From CAZIVE01 sp964542435 (GTDB lineage: Bacteria > Bacteroidota > Bacteroidia > Bacteroidales > Tannerellaceae), in NCBI GenBank assembly GCA_964542435.1, contig CAZIVE010000003.1, positions 1-53,739 of the forward strand: DNA of 53,739 bases. Direction: 5' to 3'. Positions 1-7,048 of this stretch are shown here, one piece after another. The translations under genes and the position numbers were made by a program. Under the pieces are notes generated by a model. The model did no database searches. It saw only the letters and a program-made list of their open reading frames with translations, and had not been told where the DNA came from. Position 1 is the first letter of the stretch. Every line of letters begins with the position of its first letter.

Positions 1-1
1 C

Positions 2-478
2 GAAGATGCAAAGAAGGAGAGAGCGAAGGGTTCGATCGTGATTCTCGGAGGTGATTTCAACGAGCCCTCTTTGTTGGATTGGCGGAAAGATACGAAGAAT
101 ATGCGCGATCATAACGGCGTCGTCATTGATTGGGATTGTTCAAAGCTTTTGCTGGACAATGGCTACAAAGATTCCTATCGCGTCATTTATCCGAATGCCG
201 TGAAACATCCGGGTTTCACGTTTCCCGCAGATAATAAAGATGTTGAATTGAAGAAGCTGGTTTGGGCGAGCAAGGTTGACGAGCGTGACCGCATCGACTT
301 CATCTACTATTATCCTATGAAGTCACTCAAACTGAAGGGCGTCTCGATTGTAGGTCCTTCGGGCTCTATTTTGCGTGGTCAGCGGGCCGCTGACGAAAGT
401 GGTGAACATTTCATCCCTTCGAAAGGCGTTTGGCCCACTGATCATAAAGCGTTGATGACAACGTTTGTAATCAAATGA
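2..478 (+). CDS. Endonuclease/exonuclease/phosphatase family protein, C-terminal part (5' end outside window)
   Basis: The reading frame is open to the window edge, so the gene begins upstream; about 158 codons remain. The fragment carries two signatures of the metal-dependent EEP (DNase I-like) phosphoesterase fold: GGDFNEP near its beginning and TDHKA close to its end, the latter providing the catalytic Asp-His pair. RDRIDFIYY between them fits the family's DRIDYI strand. Relatives cleave phosphodiester or phosphomonoester bonds in nucleic acids, sphingolipids or inositol phosphates. The substrate cannot be told from the C-terminal part, and whether the protein is exported cannot be seen because the N-terminus is missing. 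A GTG at 38 is not a credible start because it would cut through the fold. A terminator-like hairpin follows at 562-590. Confidence 0.85.
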   Translation, partial: EDAKKERAKGSIVILGGDFNEPSLLDWRKDTKNMRDHNGVVIDWDCSKLLLDNGYKDSYRVIYPNAVKHPGFTFPADNKDVELKKLVWASKVDERDRIDFIYYYPMKSLKLKGVSIVGPSGSILRGQRAADESGEHFIPSKGVWPTDHKALMTTFVIK

Positions 479-561
479 TCCGTCTGTGTTTTAGGTTCTC
501 TTGAATGTTGCCCGTCGGATGCTGCCGTGAACCACAGCTTTGCGAAGTGGCAACGATAACG

Positions 562-590
562 AAAGGGTAGGCGATAAGCCTGCCCTTTTC
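562..590 (+). terminator. Rho-independent terminator after the EEP gene
   Basis: An 11-bp stem (aaagggtaggc with gcctgcccttt, one G-T pair) closes a 5-nt loop and runs into TTTTC. It lies 84 bp after the stop codon of the plus-strand EEP gene. Confidence 0.75.
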
Positions 591-639
591 TATTAAAATG
601 ACGACATTGATGTTTGGATGGCTGCGCCAAACCATCCGA

Positions 640-1062
640 TTTACCCCTCGGATTTGAATCCCTGCGCCCAGGGAATGCGTTTAGACCCTCGGATCAGTAC
701 TTTTTGATCACAAAGTCAGGATCTAGACCCTCGGATTTGAACTTTTTCTTCCAGGGAATGCAATTCAGACCCTCGGATTGGTACTTTTTCTCCCAGGAAT
801 TGCCATTTAGACCCTCGGATTTGAACTTTTTCATCCAGGGATTGCAATTTAGACCCCCGGATCGGCACTTTTTGTTCGTAAAGTTGTAATCTTCGAGCCT
901 TTTTGACTTTCCCTGCATCCAGGGATTGCCATCCGACCCCTCAAATGACTTCCCTGCGTCCAGGGAATAGGAGTCACGACCTCTAAATCTTGACTTTGGA
1001 TGTCAGAAGCCAGGATTCGAGGTCACAGATAAGGACTTTTTCGTCCCGGAGTTGTGATCTAT
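640..1062. repeat. Imperfect 42-bp tandem repeat array in a convergent intergenic region
   Basis: The core gaccctcgga recurs at 684, 726, 768, 810 and 852, a strict 42-bp step. A degenerate copy precedes it (643) and further degenerate copies follow (about 895, 935, 978, 1019), with steps of 40-43 bp. The rest of the unit reads roughly tttgaactttttc-atccaggga-ttgcaattta. The array fills the space between the EEP gene (plus) and the PEP/pyruvate-binding gene (minus) and stops at the latter's stop codon. Because 42 is a multiple of three, short frames stay open through it on both strands (614-889 plus, 694-918 minus). I regard these as by-products of the period and not as genes, since they have no promoter and their content is purely repetitive. 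Confidence 0.85.
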
Positions 1063-1069
1063 GAGACTT

Positions 1070-4027
1070 TCACACGGGTTTCAGTACGACGCCAAGGCTT
1101 CTTCGGCCATCCATTTTGATGACTATCGGACGATCGAGGCGGACATGGCGGAGGAATTCCGTTTCTTCCAACGCAGGAATGGCATCGAGATAGGCTTCGT
1201 CGAACCATCCGTCGTTCTTGAAGGGATTGATGGTGAAATAACCCACGCCGAACGATGTCAGATTCTGGAAGAAGTGCGTGCCCTGGCTTGGATCGATGCG
1301 ATAATCCTTCAGTCCGCATTCCACGATGACACGTGCATTGCTGATGTGCGGCCATTTGACAGGAATTCCCAACCAAGGATCACTGCTTCCCCAACGTCCC
1401 GGACCAACCAGTACATAATTCTTTTCCGTATCAGAGAACTGACGGTTCATCTTTTCAATCTCGCGTGCAATCTGAGGATTGTTGCTCGAATTGAATGCGC
1501 CGGTCTTCACGTAGATCACATCGGTGACGTCATTTACGATGCCATGGCCGAGAACGCTTGTGGATTGCAGGATCGTATCCTCTTTCTTAACGACCGACAG
1601 ATCTTCATCCATAACCTCTTTGCTGTCCACGATGGGACGGATCTGAAGCAGATAAAGCGTGGCCTGATGGAAATCGTCGGGATTGGTTTTGACCGCAAAC
1701 TCGATCTCCACGGCGCGTCCCATCTCCTCCTGACTGATCTTAAGAATCTTGTCGATCGTGTCTGCCAACGGGAAGACATCATGCTGAAGAATGTTGACGA
1801 AAGAGATGATTTTGCGTCCTCCCGGATAATATCCGTCGCGGATCACCTGATCCATCGGGTCGAAAGTGGAAACGATGTAGCGGAGTGCGCCGTCTTCATC
1901 GGCATCTTTTACGGTAAGCTTGAGAAGATTGAATGCATCGTCCACGGAAAAGGTCTGTGTCAGATTGTTGAGGTCAAGTGCATAGAACTGCGTCTGCGTC
2001 TCGCGTAAGGCGAAGTCGAGTGTGCTCAACTGCAGGATACTGTGCGGATGGCGAGGTGAAAAGCGAAGCGTCTGCCCGCCATCAACGATATATTTTCCCA
2101 ATCCGAGTGCCAGGTTCACAATGCCATCTTCCGCCTTCTCGTCGCCAATCGGATAGAAGTTGAGGGAACGTGTCACGCCGGAAATCATCGGATAATAACG
2201 GTTTCCGTATTTCGTTCCGATCACCTCCTGCAATACGACTGCCATCTTTTCCTGATCGATCAGGTTGCTGGTGGCCGTCATGTAAGCTTTGCTGTCGCGA
2301 TAAAATACCGAAGCGTAGACGGCTTTCACGGCATCGCTCAGTACGCGAAGCATCTCATATTTCTCTTCAATCTTGGGCACCATGTAGGTGGAATAGATCC
2401 CGGCGAACGGCTGGTAGTGCGAATCCTCGAGCAGACTGGACGAACGGACGGCAATCGGTCCGTGTACGACATCAAAGAAGGCCATCAGGTCTTCGATGAG
2501 TCGGGAAGGCAGACTGGCGCGAAGGAAATATTTCAGAATTTGCTCGTCGTCTATGTCACTCAATGCAAGCGGATAGAGCTTGTTCGACTCCATGAATTCA
2601 TCGAAGATATCTGTACAGATAACGACGGTCTTCGGTATGTTGATGCTGAAATTGTCCGTGTCGAGCTGTGGATTGCGCTTGATCATGGTTCCGATGAACG
2701 CAAGGCCACGTCCTTTGCCTCCTAAAGAACCGTCGCCGATGCGCGCGAAGTTGCTGTATTCGTCGTAACGGTCTTTCTGGTAAATGGCTACGACGCCGGA
2801 GTTCTTCATGCGTCTGTATTGCACAATCAGATCAAAGATCAGCTGTCGTGCCTCATCCATATTGCTATAGTCGCTCACGTCCACATCCTTCAGAACCTCT
2901 GCCGGAGGGAACATGGCACGGGAATAGAAGAAGCGGGAAAAATGGTTGCGCGAAAGGTGATAGACTAGTGAATCGTCAGGAATCAGGAACACTTTGTTTT
3001 GAAGATCCTTCAGATCTTTGATGCGCATGATCTCCTTTTTGGTCTGCGGATTGATGATGACAAAATCACCGAAACCGAAGTTATCCATGATCTCTTTCCT
3101 CAAGTCTTGCGGGTAGCTCTTGGAATTCTTTCTGATAAACGAAGCGTTCAACTCGTGAGCATACACGCTGTTGTTATCCTCTGACGACTCCAAGATAAAC
3201 GGCACGATCAATCCGGTCCGGCGGACATACTGCCCGAACTTGTAACCTGCAAACTGATCCTTTCTTCCGTCGTGCATGAAACTCATGTCCGAAACGATTC
3301 CGAGCGTGTTGTTCTTGTATGTCTCGAAGATATCGATAGCCTCTTCATACGTACGGGCCAGTAAGATCTTTGGACGTCCGCGCATTCGGAGGTTCTGCTG
3401 GTGGGCATTGAGCGCCTCCTTCGAGAATTCCTGGCTTTGCTCGAGTACGAATTTATATAGATGAGGCAAAGCCGACGAATAGAATCGGATGGAATCTTCA
3501 ACAAGTAGTATAATCTGTACGCCGACACTTTTTGTATCGTCAGGCGCATTCATCTTATCCTCGATCAGTTTGATGATGGCCAGCAGCAGTTCCGAATTAC
3601 CGAGCCAGCTGAATACATAGTCTATGGCACTCAGATCCTCATTGGCAACACGTTTGGACACCTCCTTGGAAAACGGCGTAAGGACGACGATCGGGATCTC
3701 CGGATAACGCCGCTTGATTTCGTTGGCTGTCGCAAAAATATCGCTGTGGTCCATGTTGGGCATGCAGATGATCAGTCCATATTCCCGAGAACTGAGTTCC
3801 GCGAGAGCCTCAGCTTCCGTTGTGACATGCGTAAAGCGAGGAGGATAACTCAGATTGAGAGATGTATATTCGTTAAAGATCTGTTCGTCCACACGACCAT
3901 CATCTTCTAGCATGAATGCATCGTATTTGGTTGCGATAAGAAGGATGTTGTAGATACGTTTGTTCATCAGACTGGCAAACGAAGTATCTTTGAAGACCAG
4001 ACTTTTGTAATCGGGTATGCCGCTCAT
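1070..4027 (-). CDS. PEP/pyruvate-binding domain protein with two N-terminal receiver domains
   Basis: A protein of 985 residues. Residues about 26-160 look like a receiver-type domain (EDDGR near 41, LTPFSK near 116). A second receiver-like domain follows at about 172-310, with LLVEDS near 174 and a candidate phospho-acceptor in IVSDMSF near 244. From about 430 to 880 lies the ATP-grasp nucleotide-binding domain of PEP synthase/pyruvate phosphate dikinase: GSLGGKGRGLAF at 433, GPIAVRSSSLLEDS at 523, and a later GLGKYIVDGG. The swivelling phosphohistidine domain and the PEP-binding barrel of those enzymes are absent, so a complete PEP synthase reaction is unlikely. A phosphotransfer or sensory role is inference. 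I chose ATG 4027 because a promoter box (complement 4054-4061) lies just upstream; the in-frame ATG at 4087 would lie upstream of that box. It appears monocistronic. Confidence 0.85.
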   Translation of the reverse strand: MSGIPDYKSLVFKDTSFASLMNKRIYNILLIATKYDAFMLEDDGRVDEQIFNEYTSLNLSYPPRFTHVTTEAEALAELSSREYGLIICMPNMDHSDIFATANEIKRRYPEIPIVVLTPFSKEVSKRVANEDLSAIDYVFSWLGNSELLLAIIKLIEDKMNAPDDTKSVGVQIILLVEDSIRFYSSALPHLYKFVLEQSQEFSKEALNAHQQNLRMRGRPKILLARTYEEAIDIFETYKNNTLGIVSDMSFMHDGRKDQFAGYKFGQYVRRTGLIVPFILESSEDNNSVYAHELNASFIRKNSKSYPQDLRKEIMDNFGFGDFVIINPQTKKEIMRIKDLKDLQNKVFLIPDDSLVYHLSRNHFSRFFYSRAMFPPAEVLKDVDVSDYSNMDEARQLIFDLIVQYRRMKNSGVVAIYQKDRYDEYSNFARIGDGSLGGKGRGLAFIGTMIKRNPQLDTDNFSINIPKTVVICTDIFDEFMESNKLYPLALSDIDDEQILKYFLRASLPSRLIEDLMAFFDVVHGPIAVRSSSLLEDSHYQPFAGIYSTYMVPKIEEKYEMLRVLSDAVKAVYASVFYRDSKAYMTATSNLIDQEKMAVVLQEVIGTKYGNRYYPMISGVTRSLNFYPIGDEKAEDGIVNLALGLGKYIVDGGQTLRFSPRHPHSILQLSTLDFALRETQTQFYALDLNNLTQTFSVDDAFNLLKLTVKDADEDGALRYIVSTFDPMDQVIRDGYYPGGRKIISFVNILQHDVFPLADTIDKILKISQEEMGRAVEIEFAVKTNPDDFHQATLYLLQIRPIVDSKEVMDEDLSVVKKEDTILQSTSVLGHGIVNDVTDVIYVKTGAFNSSNNPQIAREIEKMNRQFSDTEKNYVLVGPGRWGSSDPWLGIPVKWPHISNARVIVECGLKDYRIDPSQGTHFFQNLTSFGVGYFTINPFKNDGWFDEAYLDAIPALEETEFLRHVRLDRPIVIKMDGRRSLGVVLKPV

Positions 4028-4053
4028 AAGTAATATTTTCTTGTTGAATGGGT

Positions 4054-4061
4054 CAAAAGTA
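4054..4061 (-). promoter_or_regulatory. -7 box of the two-receiver PEP-binding gene
   Basis: TACTTTTG on the minus strand matches the Bacteroidetes -7 consensus TAnnTTTG and gives a leader of about 20 nt to ATG 4027. No clear TTTG is seen near -33. Confidence 0.6.
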
Positions 4062-4386
4062 GATAAAATATCAATACAACGGCACACTTTTGCGTCTCAC
4101 TCCATCTCCCTTTTCCTTTTTATACATTTATATATAGGAACATGACAGTCTAATCGACTTCAATAGCACAAATCAAACAAATTCATGCGAAAAACGGATT
4201 CTCGTTACATTTTTAAAGGATATTGATAGGAAGAAGGAGCAAAAAGTAATATTATCTTATCAAAATGAAGCAAAAGGATGCTTTAAATAATCAAAATAAG
4301 TAGACTAAGTCTTGAATGTTTTTATAATTTCACATTTATTAGCATCAAATAGTCAGAGAAAAACTTTTTTGTTCAACTTTAATATC
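4062..4386. other. AT-rich divergent intergenic region, no gene seen
   Basis: About 325 bp between the divergent promoters of the PEP-binding gene and gdhA. No convincing frame, RNA gene or repeat was found. The stretch is AT-rich, as expected for upstream regions in this phylum. Confidence 0.6.
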
Positions 4387-4394
4387 TACATTTG
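4387..4394 (+). promoter_or_regulatory. -7 box of gdhA
   Basis: TACATTTG matches TAnnTTTG. A TTTG lies at 4368-4371, but the 15-nt spacer is shorter than the usual 19-21. The box places the transcript start near 4401 and so rules out the upstream TTG at 4392 as the gdhA start. Confidence 0.6.
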
Positions 4395-4430
4395 CCCTCA
4401 GAAAGTTATTCCTTAAAAAAAAGATATGCT

Positions 4431-5765
4431 ATGAAGACTGAAGTCATTTTATCAGCACTTGAAGCAAAACATCCTGGTGAAAAGGAGTATTTGCAAGCAG
4501 TAAAAGAGGTGTTGCTGTCAATCGAAGAGGTTTACAACCAGCATCCCGAATTTGAAAAAGCAAAAATCATCGAAAGATTGGTAGAGCCGGATCGTATTTT
4601 CACGTTCCGTGTGCCCTGGGTTGATGATAAAGGTGAGATCCAAATCAATCTCGGTTACCGCGTTCAGTTTAACAACGCCATTGGCCCGTACAAAGGCGGC
4701 GTTCGTTTCCATCCGTCAGTAACGCTTTCTATTCTGAAGTTCTTAGGCTTTGAACAGACATTCAAGAATGCACTCACCACACTTCCTATGGGCGGTGGTA
4801 AAGGTGGTTCAGATTTCGCTCCGAGAGGAAAATCTGATGCTGAGGTAATGCGTTTCTGCCAGTCATTCATGCTGGAACTTTGGCGTAATCTTGGTCCAGA
4901 CCGCGATGTACCAGCTGGTGATATCGGCGTAGGTGGACGTGAAGTTGGTTACATGTATGGAATGTACAAGAAACTGGCTCGTGAAAACACCGGTACGTTT
5001 ACAGGTAAAGGTCGCGAATTCGGAGGTTCCATCCTTCGTCCGGAAGCTACAGGTTTCGGCGCTCTCTACTTCGTACATCAGATGTTGGAAACACACCACA
5101 TCGACATCAAGGGTAAGACCGTTGCTGTCTCCGGTTTCGGAAACGTAGCTTGGGGTGCTGCTTTGAAGGCAACACAGCTGGGTGCAAAGGTTGTTACCAT
5201 CTCCGGTCCTGACGGATACATCTATGATCCAGAAGGAATCAGTGGTGAAAAGATTGAATATATGCTGGAACTCCGTGCATCAGGCAATGATATCGTTGCT
5301 CCTTATGCAGAGAAATATCCGAATGCTACTTTCTTCGCAGGTAAGAAACCGTGGGAACAGAAGGTTGACATCGCTCTTCCTTGTGCAACACAGAATGAGC
5401 TCGGTGAAGAAGATGCTCTCAAGTTGATGGCCAACAAGACGCTTTGCGTTGCTGAGGTATCTAACATGGGTTGCACCGCAGAAGCTGTTGATCAGTTCTT
5501 GAAACATCATCAGTTGTTTGCTCCGGGTAAGGCTGTAAATGCAGGTGGCGTTGCTACTTCTGGTCTGGAAATGACACAGAATGCTATGCACATCTACTGG
5601 ACAGCTGACGAAGTTGACGCTCGTCTGCATCAGATTATGAGCGACATTCACGCACAGTGTGTTGAACACGGACGCGACGGTGAATATATCAACTATGTCA
5701 AAGGTGCTAACATTGCAGGCTTCATGAAGGTTGCAAGAGCTATGATGGCTCAGGGCCTTGTTTAA
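4431..5765 (+). CDS. gdhA: NADP-type glutamate dehydrogenase
   Basis: A protein of 444 residues, the usual size of the hexameric small-subunit class. It interconverts glutamate with 2-oxoglutarate and ammonia in the cytoplasm, linking nitrogen assimilation and amino acid catabolism to central metabolism. Visible motifs are GPYKGGVRFHPSV in the substrate domain, LPMGGGKGGSDF with the catalytic lysine region, PAGDIGVGGREVG, and the dinucleotide fold VSGFGNVAWGA. The C-terminal NAGGVATSGLEMTQN segment is also typical. Cofactor preference (NADP versus NAD) is inferred from similarity to class I enzymes and cannot be proven from motifs. The start is ATG 4431, some 37 nt after the -7 box. The gene stands alone and is closed by a strong terminator at 5808-5840. 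Confidence 0.96.
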   Translation: MKTEVILSALEAKHPGEKEYLQAVKEVLLSIEEVYNQHPEFEKAKIIERLVEPDRIFTFRVPWVDDKGEIQINLGYRVQFNNAIGPYKGGVRFHPSVTLSILKFLGFEQTFKNALTTLPMGGGKGGSDFAPRGKSDAEVMRFCQSFMLELWRNLGPDRDVPAGDIGVGGREVGYMYGMYKKLARENTGTFTGKGREFGGSILRPEATGFGALYFVHQMLETHHIDIKGKTVAVSGFGNVAWGAALKATQLGAKVVTISGPDGYIYDPEGISGEKIEYMLELRASGNDIVAPYAEKYPNATFFAGKKPWEQKVDIALPCATQNELGEEDALKLMANKTLCVAEVSNMGCTAEAVDQFLKHHQLFAPGKAVNAGGVATSGLEMTQNAMHIYWTADEVDARLHQIMSDIHAQCVEHGRDGEYINYVKGANIAGFMKVARAMMAQGLV

Positions 5766-5807
5766 TCAGTCCATACTGTTTACAAAATAGTTTAATACGT
5801 TCCTTGT

Positions 5808-5840
5808 AAAGCTCCTCTTCCTTTTGGAAGGGGAGCTTTT
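5808..5840 (+). terminator. Terminator of gdhA
   Basis: A 14-bp stem with one wobble (aaagctcctcttcc with ggaaggggagcttt) around a 4-nt loop, ending in TTTT, 42 bp after the gdhA stop. Confidence 0.9.
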
Positions 5841-5881
5841 AATTTGTCAGGCAGATAGGACATATAAAGATGAAATGACCG

Positions 5882-6000
5882 ATTTTGACAACGGCATCTC
5901 CGTTGTCAAAATTCCGAATTGGAACACAAAAGGGGTAGAAAAAGGGCTTTTCCCTTTCAAAAATGACAGATTTTAACAACGGACTTCCCGTTGTCAAAAT
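5882..6000. repeat. Pair of attttgacaacgg hairpins, 88 bp apart (locus 1)
   Basis: Hairpin A has perfect 13-bp arms (attttgacaacgg 5882-5894, ccgttgtcaaaat 5900-5912) and a 5-nt loop. Hairpin B (5970-5982 and 5988-6000) is the same apart from one arm mismatch (attttaacaacgg) and also has a 5-nt loop. The starts are exactly 88 bp apart. The same pair, with the same spacing, recurs at 30900-31018. No T-run follows the right arm, so they do not look like ordinary terminators. The pair lies between convergent gdhA and ruvC. Confidence 0.9.
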
Positions 6001-6006
6001 CGGAAT

Positions 6007-6576
6007 TTATTCATGTACTTTCCCGGGATTCTTATTGATGAAATCTTTCCATCCGGTGTATTTCTTCTCTTTAACAGGGCTCATGAATTGGAAGAAGTGA
6101 CAAACAGCGGCGGCTAATCCGTCCGTTGCATCCATTTGTGGCAGCATGGATTCTTGGGGTATATGCAGAAAGCGTTGGAGCATTCCTGCCACCTGTTCCT
6201 TGGAAGCATCGCCGTTTCCGGTGATGGCCATCTTGATCTTCAGAGGCGCATATTCAAAGATGGGAATGTCACGCTCGAGGGCAGCAGCCATAGCTACGCC
6301 TTGTGCGCGTCCCAGTTTCAGCATACTTTGGACATTCTTTCCATAGAAAGGAGCTTCAATTGCCAGTTCATCGGGATGATACTCATCGATGAGACCTGTC
6401 ACGCGATCATAAATCTTTCGGAGACGCAAATAATGATCATCGAGGCGGTTGAGCTGCAGGACGCCCATTGCTTCCAGCGACGGCTTGCGGTCGAGTACTC
6501 GCAGCAAACCGTAACCCATGATGATGGTTCCGGGATCGATGCCCAGAATGATGCGTTCTCCAGCTACTTTTTCCAA
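6007..6576 (-). CDS. ruvC: Crossover junction endodeoxyribonuclease RuvC
   Basis: A protein of 189 residues. RuvC is the dimeric resolvase that cuts Holliday junctions made by RecA-dependent recombination, acting with the RuvAB branch-migration motor. The acidic active-site residues are visible in ILGIDPGT near the N-terminus, AIEAPFYGKN in the middle, and MDATDGLAAAVCH near residue 150. The start is MEKVAGERI; its first codon overlaps the end of the upstream DUF4286 gene by 13 bp, which suggests translational coupling. A hydrophilic tail follows the catalytic domain, a little longer than in E. coli RuvC. Confidence 0.95.
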   Translation of the reverse strand: MEKVAGERIILGIDPGTIIMGYGLLRVLDRKPSLEAMGVLQLNRLDDHYLRLRKIYDRVTGLIDEYHPDELAIEAPFYGKNVQSMLKLGRAQGVAMAAALERDIPIFEYAPLKIKMAITGNGDASKEQVAGMLQRFLHIPQESMLPQMDATDGLAAAVCHFFQFMSPVKEKKYTGWKDFINKNPGKVHE

Positions 6577-6878
6577 TCCAGTTCCTCCAGTAAGGTTACA
6601 AATCCCAATATCTTTTCACCAAACTTCTTGCTCAATTGCTGATGATAGGAGCGACCTTCGTGTTCGAGCCAATAATGAAGTGTCTCCTGATTCTTTACAT
6701 GAAACTGAAGCGCAATGCCTGTTCCTTCCTCTTCGGGCGTATTCATGACGCGACTGAGTTGTGGCGACTGAAGAAATCCGCTTTCGACCGCTTGAGGAAT
6801 ATATGTTTCTTTCAGATAGCGAAGTGCCTCTTCGAAAATCTGTTTGTCAATGTGATATGTAGTATTGTATATAATCAT
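6564..6878 (-). CDS. DUF4286 family protein
   Basis: A 104-residue protein beginning MIIYNTTYHID. The N-terminal IIYNTTYHI, a central LQFHVKNQETLHYWLEHEG and a terminal GFVTLLEELDW fit DUF4286, a small ferredoxin-fold-like family found mainly in Bacteroidetes that often precedes ruvC. Its function is unknown. The longer frame running back to 7088 crosses the terminator at 6976-7011 and the end of mutB, so I take ATG 6878. The gene overlaps ruvC by 13 bp, so the two are probably co-transcribed. Confidence 0.8.
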   Translation of the reverse strand: MIIYNTTYHIDKQIFEEALRYLKETYIPQAVESGFLQSPQLSRVMNTPEEEGTGIALQFHVKNQETLHYWLEHEGRSYHQQLSKKFGEKILGFVTLLEELDWKK

Positions 6879-6975
6879 ACGTTTGTCTTTAACCGATTTG
6901 CAAGCAAAGGTATAAAATCCATAGAAAAGACCTTTCATTTGTTCAAAGAAGAAACAGAAATGAGAGAAAAAGAAA

Positions 6976-7011
6976 AAAACCGCATGCCTCGAGAAGAGAA
7001 CATGCGGTTTT
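6976..7011 (-). terminator. Terminator of the mutA-mutB operon
   Basis: An 11-bp perfect stem (aaaaccgcatg with catgcggtttt) with a 14-nt loop. Read on the minus strand it runs into a long T-rich tail, 37 bp after the mutB stop. Confidence 0.9.
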
Positions 7012-7048
7012 ATATCAAGTAAATTCCTTAACGGAATCTGAGATTCTT

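Noticed and set aside
614..918. Repeat-peptide reading frames on both strands (614-889 plus, 694-918 minus)
   Set aside because: They are open because the 42-bp period is a multiple of three. No promoter, no start context and no non-repetitive sequence.
640..1062. CRISPR array
   Set aside because: The units are similar throughout and lack unique spacers between conserved repeats; no cas genes. The same applies to the 41-bp array at 22843-23165.
1061..2008. 315-codon plus-strand frame opposite the PEP-binding gene
   Set aside because: Antisense shadow of a well-supported gene; no family features and its start lies in the repeat array.
4392..4430. Upstream TTG start for gdhA
   Set aside because: It lies inside the -7 box TACATTTG.
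5882..6000. Hairpins as terminators of gdhA and ruvC
   Set aside because: gdhA already has a strong terminator at 5808-5840 and the hairpins end in AAAAT without a T-run on either strand.
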